Source: CAMTWZ01 sp964412365
Lineage (GTDB): Bacteria; Bacteroidota; Rhodothermia; Balneolales; HLUCCA01
Length of the DNA stretch: 8,230 nucleotides
Reading direction: 5' to 3'
Assembly: GCA_964412365.1 (NCBI GenBank)
Contig: CAYPOI010000098.1
Coordinates: forward strand, 1-8,230
The translations under genes and the position numbers were made by a program. Positions 1-7,800 of this stretch are shown one piece after another. The notes below the pieces were generated by a model that saw nothing but the letters and a program-made list of their open reading frames with translations, was not told where the DNA came from and did not search any database. Each line of letters starts with the position of its first letter. The first letter of the stretch is position 1.

Positions 1-121
1 GGCGCTTATCGGAGCCAGATACGACGGCAATGGGTGTGTGTCCGGCGGCGCTCAGAGCCACCAAGGAAGGCACCGCGAACTCGGGGCTACCCATGAAGAC
101 GATGCGAAGCGCATCAGCCAT
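1..121 (-). CDS. fmt: Methionyl-tRNA formyltransferase, N-terminal fragment (runs off left edge)
   Basis: Fmt formylates the amino group of Met-tRNAfMet using 10-formyltetrahydrofolate in the cytoplasm and so supplies the initiator for translation. Translating the minus strand from the ATG at 121-119 gives 40 residues beginning MADALRIVFMGSPEFAVPSL, then VALSAAGHTPIAVVSGSDKR. This matches the conserved start of the formyltransferase Rossmann-like fold: the RIVFMGtPEFAVPSL strand-loop, the AGH turn and the second strand leading into the usual TQPDKP loop, here SGSDKR. The start lies inside the end of def (8-nt overlap), so translational coupling is likely. Def removes the formyl group that Fmt adds, which makes the pair a well-known neighbourhood. 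Only about one eighth of the protein is visible, and the folate-binding and catalytic motifs lie beyond the edge. The identification is firm despite the short length because the motif is distinctive and the neighbour fits. Confidence 0.93.
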   Translation of the reverse strand, partial: MADALRIVFMGSPEFAVPSLVALSAAGHTPIAVVSGSDKR

Positions 122-683
122 GAGGGCGCTTCACAAACGGATACTCAGGTTCAACCTCGCCTGCGTCGATCAGATCGAGCTTGCGGGTGAGCAAGCGGCG
201 GCGAAAGGAGCCGACACGGTCGATGAACAATTTTCCATCAAGATGATCAAGCTCGTGTTGGAACACGCGCGACATCCATCCATCATAGGTCGCTGTGCGT
301 TCCACGAAGGCCGTATCTCGGTAGGCCACCGTGATCACATCCGGGCGAGTCACGTTCTCGCGTAAATCGGGAATGCTGAGGCAACCTTCTTCAAAGGTCA
401 CCTTGACGGCTTCATGACTCACGATCGTCGGATTGATGTATACTTGTTTGCCGAGTTTGACGGCATCGGGCTCGTCGTCTTCCATCATCACATCGGCATC
501 CACCACGAACAGACGGATGGATTGGCCGATTTGTGGGGCGGCAAGGCCTACGCCATGGGCTTCGTACATCGTTTCAAACATATCCGCGATCAATTTTGTG
601 ATCTCGGGCGTGATCGCTTCGATCGGAGCTGCGGTGGCTCGAAGAACGGGATCGTTATACAGAACAATCGGTAGAACAGACAT
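114..683 (-). CDS. def: Peptide deformylase
   Basis: This enzyme removes the N-terminal formyl group from nascent proteins at the ribosome exit. The 189-residue product carries all three deformylase motifs: HGVGLAAPQIG (residues 43-53, motif 1, GxGLAAPQ), EEGCLSIPD (98-106, motif 2, with metal ligand Cys101) and QHELDHLDG (142-150, the HExxH motif with ligands His143 and His147 and catalytic Glu144). Every catalytic residue is intact, so the protein should be active. An acidic insert with EDDEPD lies around residues 68-73, between motifs 1 and 2, and about 35 residues follow motif 3. The length is normal to slightly long for the family. The ATG at 683 follows the ruvX stop by 2 nt with no recognisable Shine-Dalgarno, and the 3' end overlaps fmt by 8 nt. 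Both junctions suggest co-translation in one mRNA. Confidence 0.97.
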   Translation of the reverse strand: MSVLPIVLYNDPVLRATAAPIEAITPEITKLIADMFETMYEAHGVGLAAPQIGQSIRLFVVDADVMMEDDEPDAVKLGKQVYINPTIVSHEAVKVTFEEGCLSIPDLRENVTRPDVITVAYRDTAFVERTATYDGWMSRVFQHELDHLDGKLFIDRVGSFRRRLLTRKLDLIDAGEVEPEYPFVKRPHG

Positions 684-685
684 GG

Positions 686-1105
686 TCAGCGGTTGGAATC
701 GAGAAAAAGTTGTAACAGATGTGTGGCGGCGACAGCATCGACCAACCCTTTTTCCTGACGTCGTTTCTTGGAAACACCGGACTCAAGAATGGTGCGCTGG
801 GCCATCACAGAGGTGAGGCGTTCGTCGAAAGGTACGAGTTTCACATCGGGAAACCGTTTTTGGCAACGCTCCATGAAGCGTTCAGCACGGCGCGTAGCCT
901 CGCCTTCTTGTCCTTTCATGGTGAGCGGCCAACCGACGATCACCGCTTTGATGGAGGCGGACTGTGCGATTGTCGCGATTTGTCCAAGCACTCCAGCCTC
1001 ATCATAGGTGCCGACAGGTGAGGCGAAAAATCCCATCGGGTCGGATTGGGCGAGACCATATCTCACCTCGCCCACATCCACAGACAGATAACGCTCGAGG
1101 GCCAA
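686..1105 (-). CDS. ruvX: RuvX/YqgF family protein (putative Holliday junction resolvase / pre-16S rRNA nuclease)
   Basis: The product is 139 residues, the usual size of YqgF/RuvX proteins, which have an RNase H-like fold. In the literature they are proposed as Holliday junction resolvases and as nucleases that trim the 5' end of pre-16S rRNA. Visible motifs are DVGEVRYGLAQSD (10-22), VGWPLTMKGQEG (57-68), PFDERLTS (92-99) and VDAVAATHLLQLFLD (122-136). The expected acidic active-site residues Asp10, Glu95 and Asp123 are present. The start is a TTG (1105-1103). An in-frame TAA, the hup stop, sits immediately upstream, and the next Met is residue 24, which would delete the DxG motif, so TTG is the only sensible start. 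It sits between hup and def with essentially no spacers. Which of the two proposed activities applies cannot be decided from sequence. Confidence 0.93.
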   Translation of the reverse strand: MALERYLSVDVGEVRYGLAQSDPMGFFASPVGTYDEAGVLGQIATIAQSASIKAVIVGWPLTMKGQEGEATRRAERFMERCQKRFPDVKLVPFDERLTSVMAQRTILESGVSKKRRQEKGLVDAVAATHLLQLFLDSNR

Positions 1106-1426
1106 TTACTTCGTCTCGACGATGTCGGAGAGCGGTTGGCGTAAGAATTCTTTAAGAAGCTTGCTCGGCTTGAAGTGGGTTTTGCGATGCTCTGGCACGT
1201 AAATCACTTCATTGGTTTTCGGGTTACGCGCTTTGGGCTTGGCTTTGGTCATCTTCACTTCGAACACACCGAAATCCCGGATTTCGATTCGGCAGGTCGG
1301 GTTGGCTTCCATCAAGGTTTCGCGTAGTGAATCAATCACCGCATCGACCCAAGGCTCGGCCTGAACCATAGGAATGTCCATTCTCTCGGAGATGCGACGA
1401 ACGAGGTCGCGTTTTGTATAGGTCAT
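1106..1426 (-). CDS. hup: HU/IHF family DNA-binding protein
   Basis: This is a small basic nucleoid protein expected to bind and bend DNA as a dimer. The 106-residue product begins MTYTKRDLVRRISERMDI, the typical helical start of HU proteins. The core DFGVFEVK follows at residues 51-58, then the DNA-binding arm with ARNPKTNE (66-73, the RNP signature) and the closing segment HFKPSKLLKEFL (84-95), where HU proteins usually read FKpgKxLKd. It is about 15 residues longer than the 90-residue norm, through a short tail (RQPLSDIVETK). I chose the ATG at 1426-1424 because it coincides with the conserved HU start. The reading frame is open farther upstream to a GTG at 1492, but that would add 22 residues read through an inverted repeat. 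A weak purine stretch (AAAGAAG) lies 4 nt before the ATG. The stop abuts the TTG start of ruvX. Confidence 0.93.
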   Translation of the reverse strand: MTYTKRDLVRRISERMDIPMVQAEPWVDAVIDSLRETLMEANPTCRIEIRDFGVFEVKMTKAKPKARNPKTNEVIYVPEHRKTHFKPSKLLKEFLRQPLSDIVETK

Positions 1427-1439
1427 AACACTTCTTTGT

Positions 1440-1469
1440 AGATAATCCGTTGTTTTTATTGAGTGTAAA
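1440..1469 (-). promoter_or_regulatory. Possible promoter for hup-ruvX-def-fmt
   Basis: On the minus strand TTTACA (1469-1464) and TTATCT (1445-1440) are separated by 18 nt and resemble -35 and -10 boxes. The hexamer register is uncertain: ATTATC gives 17 nt. The stretch is AT-rich and lies in the only sizeable gap of the cluster, just upstream of the HU start. It would let the distal genes be transcribed independently of spoT. The match is weak, and the group-specific promoter form of Bacteroidota (TTG ... TAnnTTTG) is not clearly present. Confidence 0.25.
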
Positions 1470-1470
1470 A

Positions 1471-1509
1471 TACGGTTTTTTCTCATCCTCACATTCGTAA
1501 AAAACCGTA
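1471..1509. terminator. 11-bp inverted repeat after spoT, possible terminator or attenuator
   Basis: A perfect 11-bp inverted repeat lies here: TACGGTTTTTT at 1471-1481 and AAAAAACCGTA at 1499-1509, with a 17-nt loop. On the minus strand it begins 1 nt after the spoT TAA stop and is followed by TTTT (1470-1467), as expected for a weak rho-independent terminator of spoT. The stem has only three G-C pairs, so it is less stable than the terminator at 4843-4866. Partial termination or protection of the mRNA 3' end is as plausible as full termination. Confidence 0.4.
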
Positions 1510-1510
1510 A

Positions 1511-3736
1511 TTATTCGAAACGATAGGCTTGTTTGACTCCCTGGATGCGCTGGATCTTCTGTATCACTTTCTCCAGGTGCGAAATGTCTTCGACCATCAC
1601 CATCAGGGTTCCTTCGAACATGCCACCCTCGCTATTCACATTGATGCTTTTCATGTTTGTGCGAAGGGAATTGGAAATCACATTGGTGATGTCGTTCACC
1701 ATCCCCACTTTGTCTTCTCCGATGATTCGGATGGCGCCGAGATACGCGGCGGACTGGGATTTCGGCCAGGCCACATCCACAATGCGGTCGGCATCATTTT
1801 GGATCAAATAGCGCGTGTTGTTGCACGAAGCTCTGTGGATTTTCACATCGCCGTTGCGACTGATGAACCCGATCACGTCATCGCCCGGAATGGGATTGCA
1901 ACATCGAGCGTAGCTGTATTTGATGTCGGTGAGTTGGCCATTGATGATGAGTCCACGCGTGTCGCCGGTTGTGCGGGTTTCTTTGAGGAACTGGTCGTGT
2001 AGCTCGGCCTCATCCAATGGTTTTCCGACTTGTTTTTCCTCATCCAACCGCCCTTTGCTGATGAACGCCTTCACTGCTTTGGCAAGCTGAACCACGTCGA
2101 AATGTCCGGTCGAAATCTCGACATACATTCGGTTTGTGGACGAAAACTTCAACTTGTTCGCCACTTTCACCAAATCTTGCTCGGAGATCTCGAGATGGTC
2201 GCGATCGGCGCGTTTCAGCCAAGCCTCTTTCCCGTCATCGATGAGTTTGCGCTCTTTGAGGTTGAGGAGCTGTCGGATGCGGGATTTCGCCTTGTGCGTC
2301 ACCACATCATTGATCCAATCCGGATTCAGATTCACCTGCTTTCCGGTGATGATCTCGACTTGGTCGCCGCTGTTCAATTTGGTACGCAGCGGCACGATTT
2401 TTCCATTCACCTTCGCCGCAAGAGCCTTCTCCCCTACCGCGCTGTGGATGTCGAACGCGAAATCGATGGGCGTGGCCCCTTTGGGAAGGGTTTTGAGCTC
2501 GCCTTTAGGGGTAAATATGTAAATCTCGTCTGCGAACAGCTCGAGCTTGAAATCTTCAACGAACTCGGTGGCGGCATCCGAACGCGGATTCGACATCGCA
2601 TCGCGTACCCAAAGCACGAATTTATCGATCGAACTACTTCCATCCGCCCCTTCTTTGTATTTCCAGTGAGCTGCGAGACCTTTTTCAGCGATCTCATCCA
2701 TCTGGCGGGTCCGGATCTGCACTTCCACTTTGATTCCCTTCCGCGAAATCACCGTCGTGTGCAGCGACTGGTAGCCATTCGCCTTCGGCACCGATATGAA
2801 ATCTCTGAATCGTTCCGGAATCGGCGTGTAGGAGTCCGTGATGAAGCTATACACCCGCCAGCAATCTTCTTTTTTGTGAGGTGGGTCCAAAATGATGCGG
2901 ATGGCGAACAGATCGTAGATCTCCTCGAACGGCTTCTGCTGCCCCACCATCTTGCGATAGATGGAATAGATGTGCTTCGGCCGACCCTTGATCTCGAAAT
3001 TGAAGCCCGATTTATGCAACTGTTCGCGGATCGGCTGCATGAAATCATCGATGAATTCCTCACGTCCTTCTTTGCGCTCACGTAGCTTGCGGGCGATGAA
3101 TTTGTACCCATTCGGATCCAACGCCTTGAAACTCAGATCCTCCATCTCGCTCTTGATCTTGAACAAACCGAACCGATGCGCCAGCGGAGCATACAATTCT
3201 ACGGTTTCGGTAGCGATGTCCATCTGCTTATGCCTCGGCAAATGGTGGAGCGTGCGCATGTTATGCAGACGATCGGCGAATTTGATAAGGATTACGCGCA
3301 GGTCGTCGGCTGTAGACAGCATGAGTTTCATGAACGTCTCGGCCTGCTTTGCTCCTTTCGACTTGAAGACACCGGCGATCTTGGTCATCCCGTCGATCAG
3401 ATGGGCCACTACAGGACCGAAATGCGGGCGGATGTCGTCCAAGCTGATGTCCGTGTCTTCTACGGTATCATGAAGCAGTGCCGCAGCCACGGATTCATCA
3501 TCCATCCCGATTTCCTTGGCCACGATGATGGCCACTTCAAGCGGATGCAGGTAATACGGTTCGCCCGAGGCCCGCATCGTGCCCAAATGCGACACGTACG
3601 ACAGTTTGAACGCCCGGGTGATGAGATCGTCGTCGGTATGCTCCAAATGCGCATGACAAACGTCCAACAGGAGGCGTAATTCCTCCTGCTGTGGCTCTGC
3701 TAGCGTGATTGTGTTGTCTGTCGCCGGTATCTGCAT
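1511..3736 (-). CDS. spoT: Bifunctional (p)ppGpp synthetase/hydrolase (long RSH, SpoT/Rel type)
   Basis: This protein makes and degrades the stringent-response alarmones ppGpp and pppGpp in the cytoplasm. It has 741 residues, full length for a long RelA/SpoT homologue. Domains in order: HD hydrolase (about 25-200) with His50, LLHDTVEDT (87-95, the HD pair plus ED) and KFADRLHNMRTL (152-163); synthetase (about 245-365) with RPKHIYSIYRKM (252-263), YDLFAIRII (274-282), ERFRDFISVPKANGYQSLH (308-326) and EVQIRT (338-343); TGS (about 402-466); a conserved-cysteine segment with YARCCNP (609-615), His634 and Cys638; and a C-terminal ACT domain (about 667-741). The hydrolase motif is intact, and the synthetase carries the basic RFRD form (309-312) of the RxKD motif of bifunctional enzymes, not the acidic ExDD of RelA. 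Both activities are therefore expected. The ATG start at 3736 is 43 bp from a divergent oxygenase gene. Confidence 0.96.
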   Translation of the reverse strand: MQIPATDNTITLAEPQQEELRLLLDVCHAHLEHTDDDLITRAFKLSYVSHLGTMRASGEPYYLHPLEVAIIVAKEIGMDDESVAAALLHDTVEDTDISLDDIRPHFGPVVAHLIDGMTKIAGVFKSKGAKQAETFMKLMLSTADDLRVILIKFADRLHNMRTLHHLPRHKQMDIATETVELYAPLAHRFGLFKIKSEMEDLSFKALDPNGYKFIARKLRERKEGREEFIDDFMQPIREQLHKSGFNFEIKGRPKHIYSIYRKMVGQQKPFEEIYDLFAIRIILDPPHKKEDCWRVYSFITDSYTPIPERFRDFISVPKANGYQSLHTTVISRKGIKVEVQIRTRQMDEIAEKGLAAHWKYKEGADGSSSIDKFVLWVRDAMSNPRSDAATEFVEDFKLELFADEIYIFTPKGELKTLPKGATPIDFAFDIHSAVGEKALAAKVNGKIVPLRTKLNSGDQVEIITGKQVNLNPDWINDVVTHKAKSRIRQLLNLKERKLIDDGKEAWLKRADRDHLEISEQDLVKVANKLKFSSTNRMYVEISTGHFDVVQLAKAVKAFISKGRLDEEKQVGKPLDEAELHDQFLKETRTTGDTRGLIINGQLTDIKYSYARCCNPIPGDDVIGFISRNGDVKIHRASCNNTRYLIQNDADRIVDVAWPKSQSAAYLGAIRIIGEDKVGMVNDITNVISNSLRTNMKSINVNSEGGMFEGTLMVMVEDISHLEKVIQKIQRIQGVKQAYRFE

Positions 3737-3779
3737 ATCCCTATCTTAAGCGCGTAATATAACGAACAGAATCACGCAC
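3737..3779. promoter_or_regulatory. Compact divergent intergenic region between spoT and the Rieske oxygenase
   Basis: Only 43 bp separate the two divergent start codons, so the promoters of both genes must overlap here or extend into the coding regions. The AT-rich core TAATATAA (3755-3762) could act as a -10 element on either strand, but I find no convincing -35 partner at proper spacing. No good Shine-Dalgarno precedes the oxygenase ATG. The spoT start is preceded by a purine-rich AAGATAGGGAT, which is a weak candidate at best. Confidence 0.4.
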
Positions 3780-4838
3780 ATGCGCGTTCAATTCCACCCC
3801 GACGACCTCAGAACAGACCCGATCGAACGGGCCTGGACCATTCCTTCCGACTGGGCCACCCATCCCGACATGCACGACATCGACAAGCGATCGGTGCTGA
3901 GCCGATCGTGGCAGTATGCGGGTCCTGCATCGCTATTGCCAGAGAATGGATCACATGTGCCGGTAACCATCGCCGGAGAACCGGTCCTGCTTATCCGTGA
4001 TGAAAACACCATCCGTGCCTTTTATAACGTCTGCAAGCATCGTGGCGGACCATTGGCCATCGAATCCGGATGCGGAAAAACCATTTCGTGCAAGTACCAC
4101 GGCTGGACCTATCGTTTGGATGGGAGCCTACGCGGCGTTCCGAAATTTGATCGCGCCGAGCTCTTCGATAAGCACGATTTCGGCCTGACGCCTTTGTCCC
4201 TCATCAACTGGAAGGGGCTGCTCTTCGTACGGCTGGATGACGGCGGATGGGAGCCGGATGACGTGCTTGCCCCCATTTCACAAGAAATTCATCCCATAGA
4301 TGTGGGCGACTTCGTGTTCAAGAAGCGGATTGAATACACGTTGGATTGCGATTGGAAGGTGTATGTGGACAATTATCTGGAAGGGTATCACATTCCGCAT
4401 GTGCATCCGGAGTTATGCGATCTGTTGCAATTTTCAGAGTACAAAACGCGCACGGAGAGATGGCATTCGCTGCAATTCAGTCCGATGAATGGGGAAGATT
4501 CCGTTTATGGACAGGGCAACGCCTTCTACTATTATGTATGGCCGAACATCATGCTGAATATCCTTCCCGGACGCATGCAAGTGAATTCGGTGATGCCGAT
4601 GGGTCCGCGCAAAACGATGGTCTGGTTTGATTACTACTATTCGGGAGATGCGGGGATGATGCCGGCCGACATCGAGTACAGCCATCGGGTTCAAATGGAG
4701 GATCAACAGATCTGCGAACATGTGCAGAAGGGGCTTGAATCTCGTGGGTATGAGCGCGGGCGTTACTCCGTTGAGTTGGAGGAGGGTGTGTGGCATTTCC
4801 ATCGCCTATTGCGGGAAGCCTATTCCAAACGGGTATAA
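3780..4838 (+). CDS. Rieske non-heme iron oxygenase, alpha subunit (quaternary-ammonium oxygenase-like)
   Basis: The 352-residue product is the catalytic subunit of a ring-hydroxylating-type oxygenase. The N-terminal Rieske domain binds a [2Fe-2S] cluster through CKH (Cys85, His87) and CKYHGW (Cys104, His107), a C-x-H-x16-C-x2-H pattern. The catalytic domain has DNYLEGYHIPHVHPEL (197-212), giving iron ligands His204 and His209, and a third ligand probably Asp308 in MEDQQICEHVQKGL. The bridge residue that carries electrons between subunits, Asp205 in naphthalene dioxygenase, aligns to Glu201. A glutamate there is known in carnitine oxygenase CntA. The C-terminus (RGYERGRYS, then EEGVWHFHRLL) also resembles the choline-monooxygenase/GbcA/CntA branch. 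The substrate is therefore likely a quaternary or methylated amine, but this is inferred. No reductase lies in the window. The gene stands alone, is divergent from spoT, and ends just before a strong terminator. Confidence 0.9.
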   Translation: MRVQFHPDDLRTDPIERAWTIPSDWATHPDMHDIDKRSVLSRSWQYAGPASLLPENGSHVPVTIAGEPVLLIRDENTIRAFYNVCKHRGGPLAIESGCGKTISCKYHGWTYRLDGSLRGVPKFDRAELFDKHDFGLTPLSLINWKGLLFVRLDDGGWEPDDVLAPISQEIHPIDVGDFVFKKRIEYTLDCDWKVYVDNYLEGYHIPHVHPELCDLLQFSEYKTRTERWHSLQFSPMNGEDSVYGQGNAFYYYVWPNIMLNILPGRMQVNSVMPMGPRKTMVWFDYYYSGDAGMMPADIEYSHRVQMEDQQICEHVQKGLESRGYERGRYSVELEEGVWHFHRLLREAYSKRV

Positions 4839-4842
4839 ACGA

Positions 4843-4866
4843 AAAAGGGGACCGAAGTCCCCTTTT
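4843..4866. terminator. Bidirectional rho-independent terminator between convergent genes
   Basis: The core stem is GGGGAC (4847-4852) and GTCCCC (4857-4862) around a CGAA tetraloop. It is extended by AAAA (4843-4846) pairing with TTTT (4863-4866). A U-tract follows the GC stem on both strands, so it can terminate the oxygenase mRNA on the plus strand (5 nt after its TAA) and the secreted-protein mRNA on the minus strand (20 nt after its TAA). Confidence 0.9.
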
Positions 4867-4885
4867 ATCGTCAGTGCGATGACAC

Positions 4886-7800
4886 TTACTTGATGAGCGT
4901 CATTTTCTGAGTTTGCGTGAATCCACCCGCTACGATGCGGTAGATGTATACGCCGGAAGACAGACGCGATGCGTCGAGACTCACATTGTACACACCAGGT
5001 GATTTCACTTCATTGACCAAGGTCATGACTTCTTGACCGGTGATCGTGAACACCGTAAGGGTCACGTTTGCGGTTTCAGCGATGCTGTACTCGATCGAGG
5101 TGCTCGGGTTGAACGGGTTCGGATAGTTTTGTCCGAGTGCGAACACCAGAGGTGCTTCGCGTTCGTCTACCGATACATCCACAAAGCGTTGAATCGTCAG
5201 CGCATGCGGGTAGCGAGCGAATACAGTGCTTGTACCCACTTCAGCGGTTACCGTCCATTTGCCGGTGAAGGCAAGGCCTGCAAACACGCCAATATCGGCC
5301 ATGGCTTGCTCAACCTCAGGATGGCTCAAGGTCAGAGTTGGTGATTGACCGTTGTTATCGGAAAGAATGCTCAATTGCGGATTGCTGAAATTGCCATTCG
5401 TCGTTTCCAGATGCCAGGTGTAGGTCAAGGTGACGAATTCAGTCCACGTTTCGAAGTTCTGGACGAAGGACGTGCCCTCAGTTCCATCATACGTCGTGGC
5501 TGAGAAATCATCAAAGTAAACGGCACCATCCACAGCGGCCGCGCCTGTACCGGTCACGCGGAAGCGGACCATAGCAGCAGGTTCGTCCAACAACAAGGTT
5601 TTGAGCTGCCAGTTGACATTGATGTCGCCTGTTCCACCTGCAACGGCGGAATAGGTATCCACTTCAAGCCAGGTTTCACCATCTGTCGTGGCTTCAGCCA
5701 CAACTGTCAAGGCGGTGGTGTTGTTGTAGGTAGACATCCAGAAGCTCAATTCACCCACGTTCTGCAAGACAGGAGTGGTGAGGGTGGATTCCATACCCAA
5801 CGAAGAGCCGATGTACTTACCAAGCGCGTTGGTACCATTACCACCATGGGCGAAGTCGTCGTTCAGCAAACTGAAATTCTGATTTCCGAATGCGACGGTC
5901 GAGTAGCTCTCATCCCATGTGATCACGACATCTTGTTCAGGATCGTTGCTCAGCACGAGGTTTGTACCTGAGTCAGGTGACAACAGCTCGAACTTGGTAG
6001 CCAATACGGTGAAAGCCGGGCCTTCGAAAGCACCCATGTAAGGAGCAATCGGACTGCGGAAGCGACCGTTGATGTCTTCATAGAAGCCACCAAAGGATTC
6101 ACCCATCAGCATTTCATCACCAAGTGAGGATCCGGTCAGATCCAAGTTGGTGTTTGAGACGAAGTTAACATCTTTCGAGATGGTGTTCTGATAATCACCC
6201 GTTGCCTGGAGCGCGCTCAAGGTTGTGTAACTATCGGTTCCGTTGCGGAGCAACACACTTGCACGCAAGTTGTTGTAATCCGCGTAGAGCGATGTTCCAT
6301 TCCAATCAATCGCAAATCCATCGGCCTGATGGTTGACGAAGATGTTGTTGGAGACCATGAACGGAGCGTTCACAGATCCACCGTTGATCGCCAATGCCGC
6401 GTGTTTGCCGGTTTGGGTCGTCGCAGGAATGTTCACTGTGTTGTGGAACACATAGAAGGTTGCGATTGATGACGCACCGCTGTGCGCGATACCCAATACG
6501 CGGTCAAGGTTACCTGTCACACCTTCGGCTTTCGAATGGTTCATCGCCAAGTAGTTGTTGTAGATGAACACTCCGTTGTCGTTGAGCGCATTGGTCAGGT
6601 TGATCCCGATCAGGTCGGTCGCAGCCGAACGGTTCGTTTGGAAACGAAGGAAGCGGTTGTTCGCGATGATCAATTGCCCGACAGGCGTGTTGATGTTCAT
6701 CCCGATATGTGCGGATTGGTCGCTTTTACCATAAACCCAGACACGGTTTCCGTAGAACACGTTGTCACGGATGATCTGGGTGCTCAAGCCACGATGTCCG
6801 ACGTGGATGTCGTTGTTCAACAACATCACACCTTCGAGAGGGAATGCTCCTGTCGAGGAACCGAATACCCAGAACCCATCTTTGAATTTGGCTGGAGCAT
6901 CTGCCGAACCGATCTGAACATTAGCGATCACAACGTTCGACAATGCGCCTTGGCCTGGGCCTGCGGCGTCCACACGGTTCAAGATGAATGCCGGTGTGTT
7001 TGCGCCTTGAGTGCCGCTCATGGTCACATTCACGCTCATCACATAGCTGTCTTCCACTTTGCCTTGCAGGTAGATCACTGAGCTCGTGGTGGTGGCGGTA
7101 GCGAGATTGAACGTAAGATCACGTGTACCCATGTCGCCCATATCATCAAATACGGCGGTGTTCAGGTTATCCATTGTGGTGGACTCGCTGACTGCTTTGC
7201 GCATCTCAGCGACTTTGAATGTCGTGCCGCCCGTCAAAAACGAATTGTTTCCGAGGATGTAGACATTCGATGTTCCGTAGACCAACAATTGACGGATGTC
7301 CACTTTCACAGGCGTAGCCGTTGCTGGCTGGATCACGAGTGGGGTCTCAGCGGTCAGATCGGAACGATCGATACGGATCACCGCATTCGTGTCAACCAAA
7401 TCGGCTGTGATCAGGAAGACGACCTGATCTGATGCGCCGCGCATGTTGAATGCGGCAACGGCAGCGGATAAGGTTGGGAATCCAGGACCTTCGCCCACAC
7501 GTGGAATCGTATAATTGCCTGCCATCGGTGGAGGCGTGAATTCGACGTCGGATTTCTCAACCGCATACAGCTGGAATGTGGCATTGAAACGTCCCAAGAC
7601 ACCTTGGAAAACAAATTCACCGGTAGGAATCGGGTCACCAATCAAGTTGGTATTCACCGGATTCGGTACACGGAAATCCACAACCGCTTCAGTGGTGACG
7701 GTCGCATCTGTGATTCGATAGGTTCTACCGGAAGTACCACCGCTCCATAGTTCATCGCCGGCTGGATTGACGGTCAGTCCAACGACACGCACAATTTCGC

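Noticed and set aside
1427..1492. Upstream GTG start for the HU gene adding 22 residues
   Set aside because: The conserved HU N-terminus begins at the ATG at 1426, and the extension would be translated through the inverted repeat and promoter-like region.
1471..1509. Inverted repeat as a CRISPR or mobile-element end
   Set aside because: It is a single copy, there is no array, target duplication or transposase nearby, and a terminator or attenuator explanation suffices.
2030..3085. A 351-codon open frame on the plus strand inside spoT
   Set aside because: It is antisense to a fully conserved RSH gene, its product resembles no family I know, and it is explained by the codon usage of the minus-strand gene.
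6266..6823. Possible DNA tandem repeats underlying the asparagine-ladder turns
   Set aside because: The repetition is at the structural protein level only. Turns are of uneven spacing and the nucleotide sequence shows no direct repeat.
6482..7081. A 199-codon plus-strand open frame inside the secreted-protein gene
   Set aside because: It is antisense to the beta-helix coding region, its composition is not protein-like (rich in His, Val and Asp from reversed codons), and no start signal was seen.
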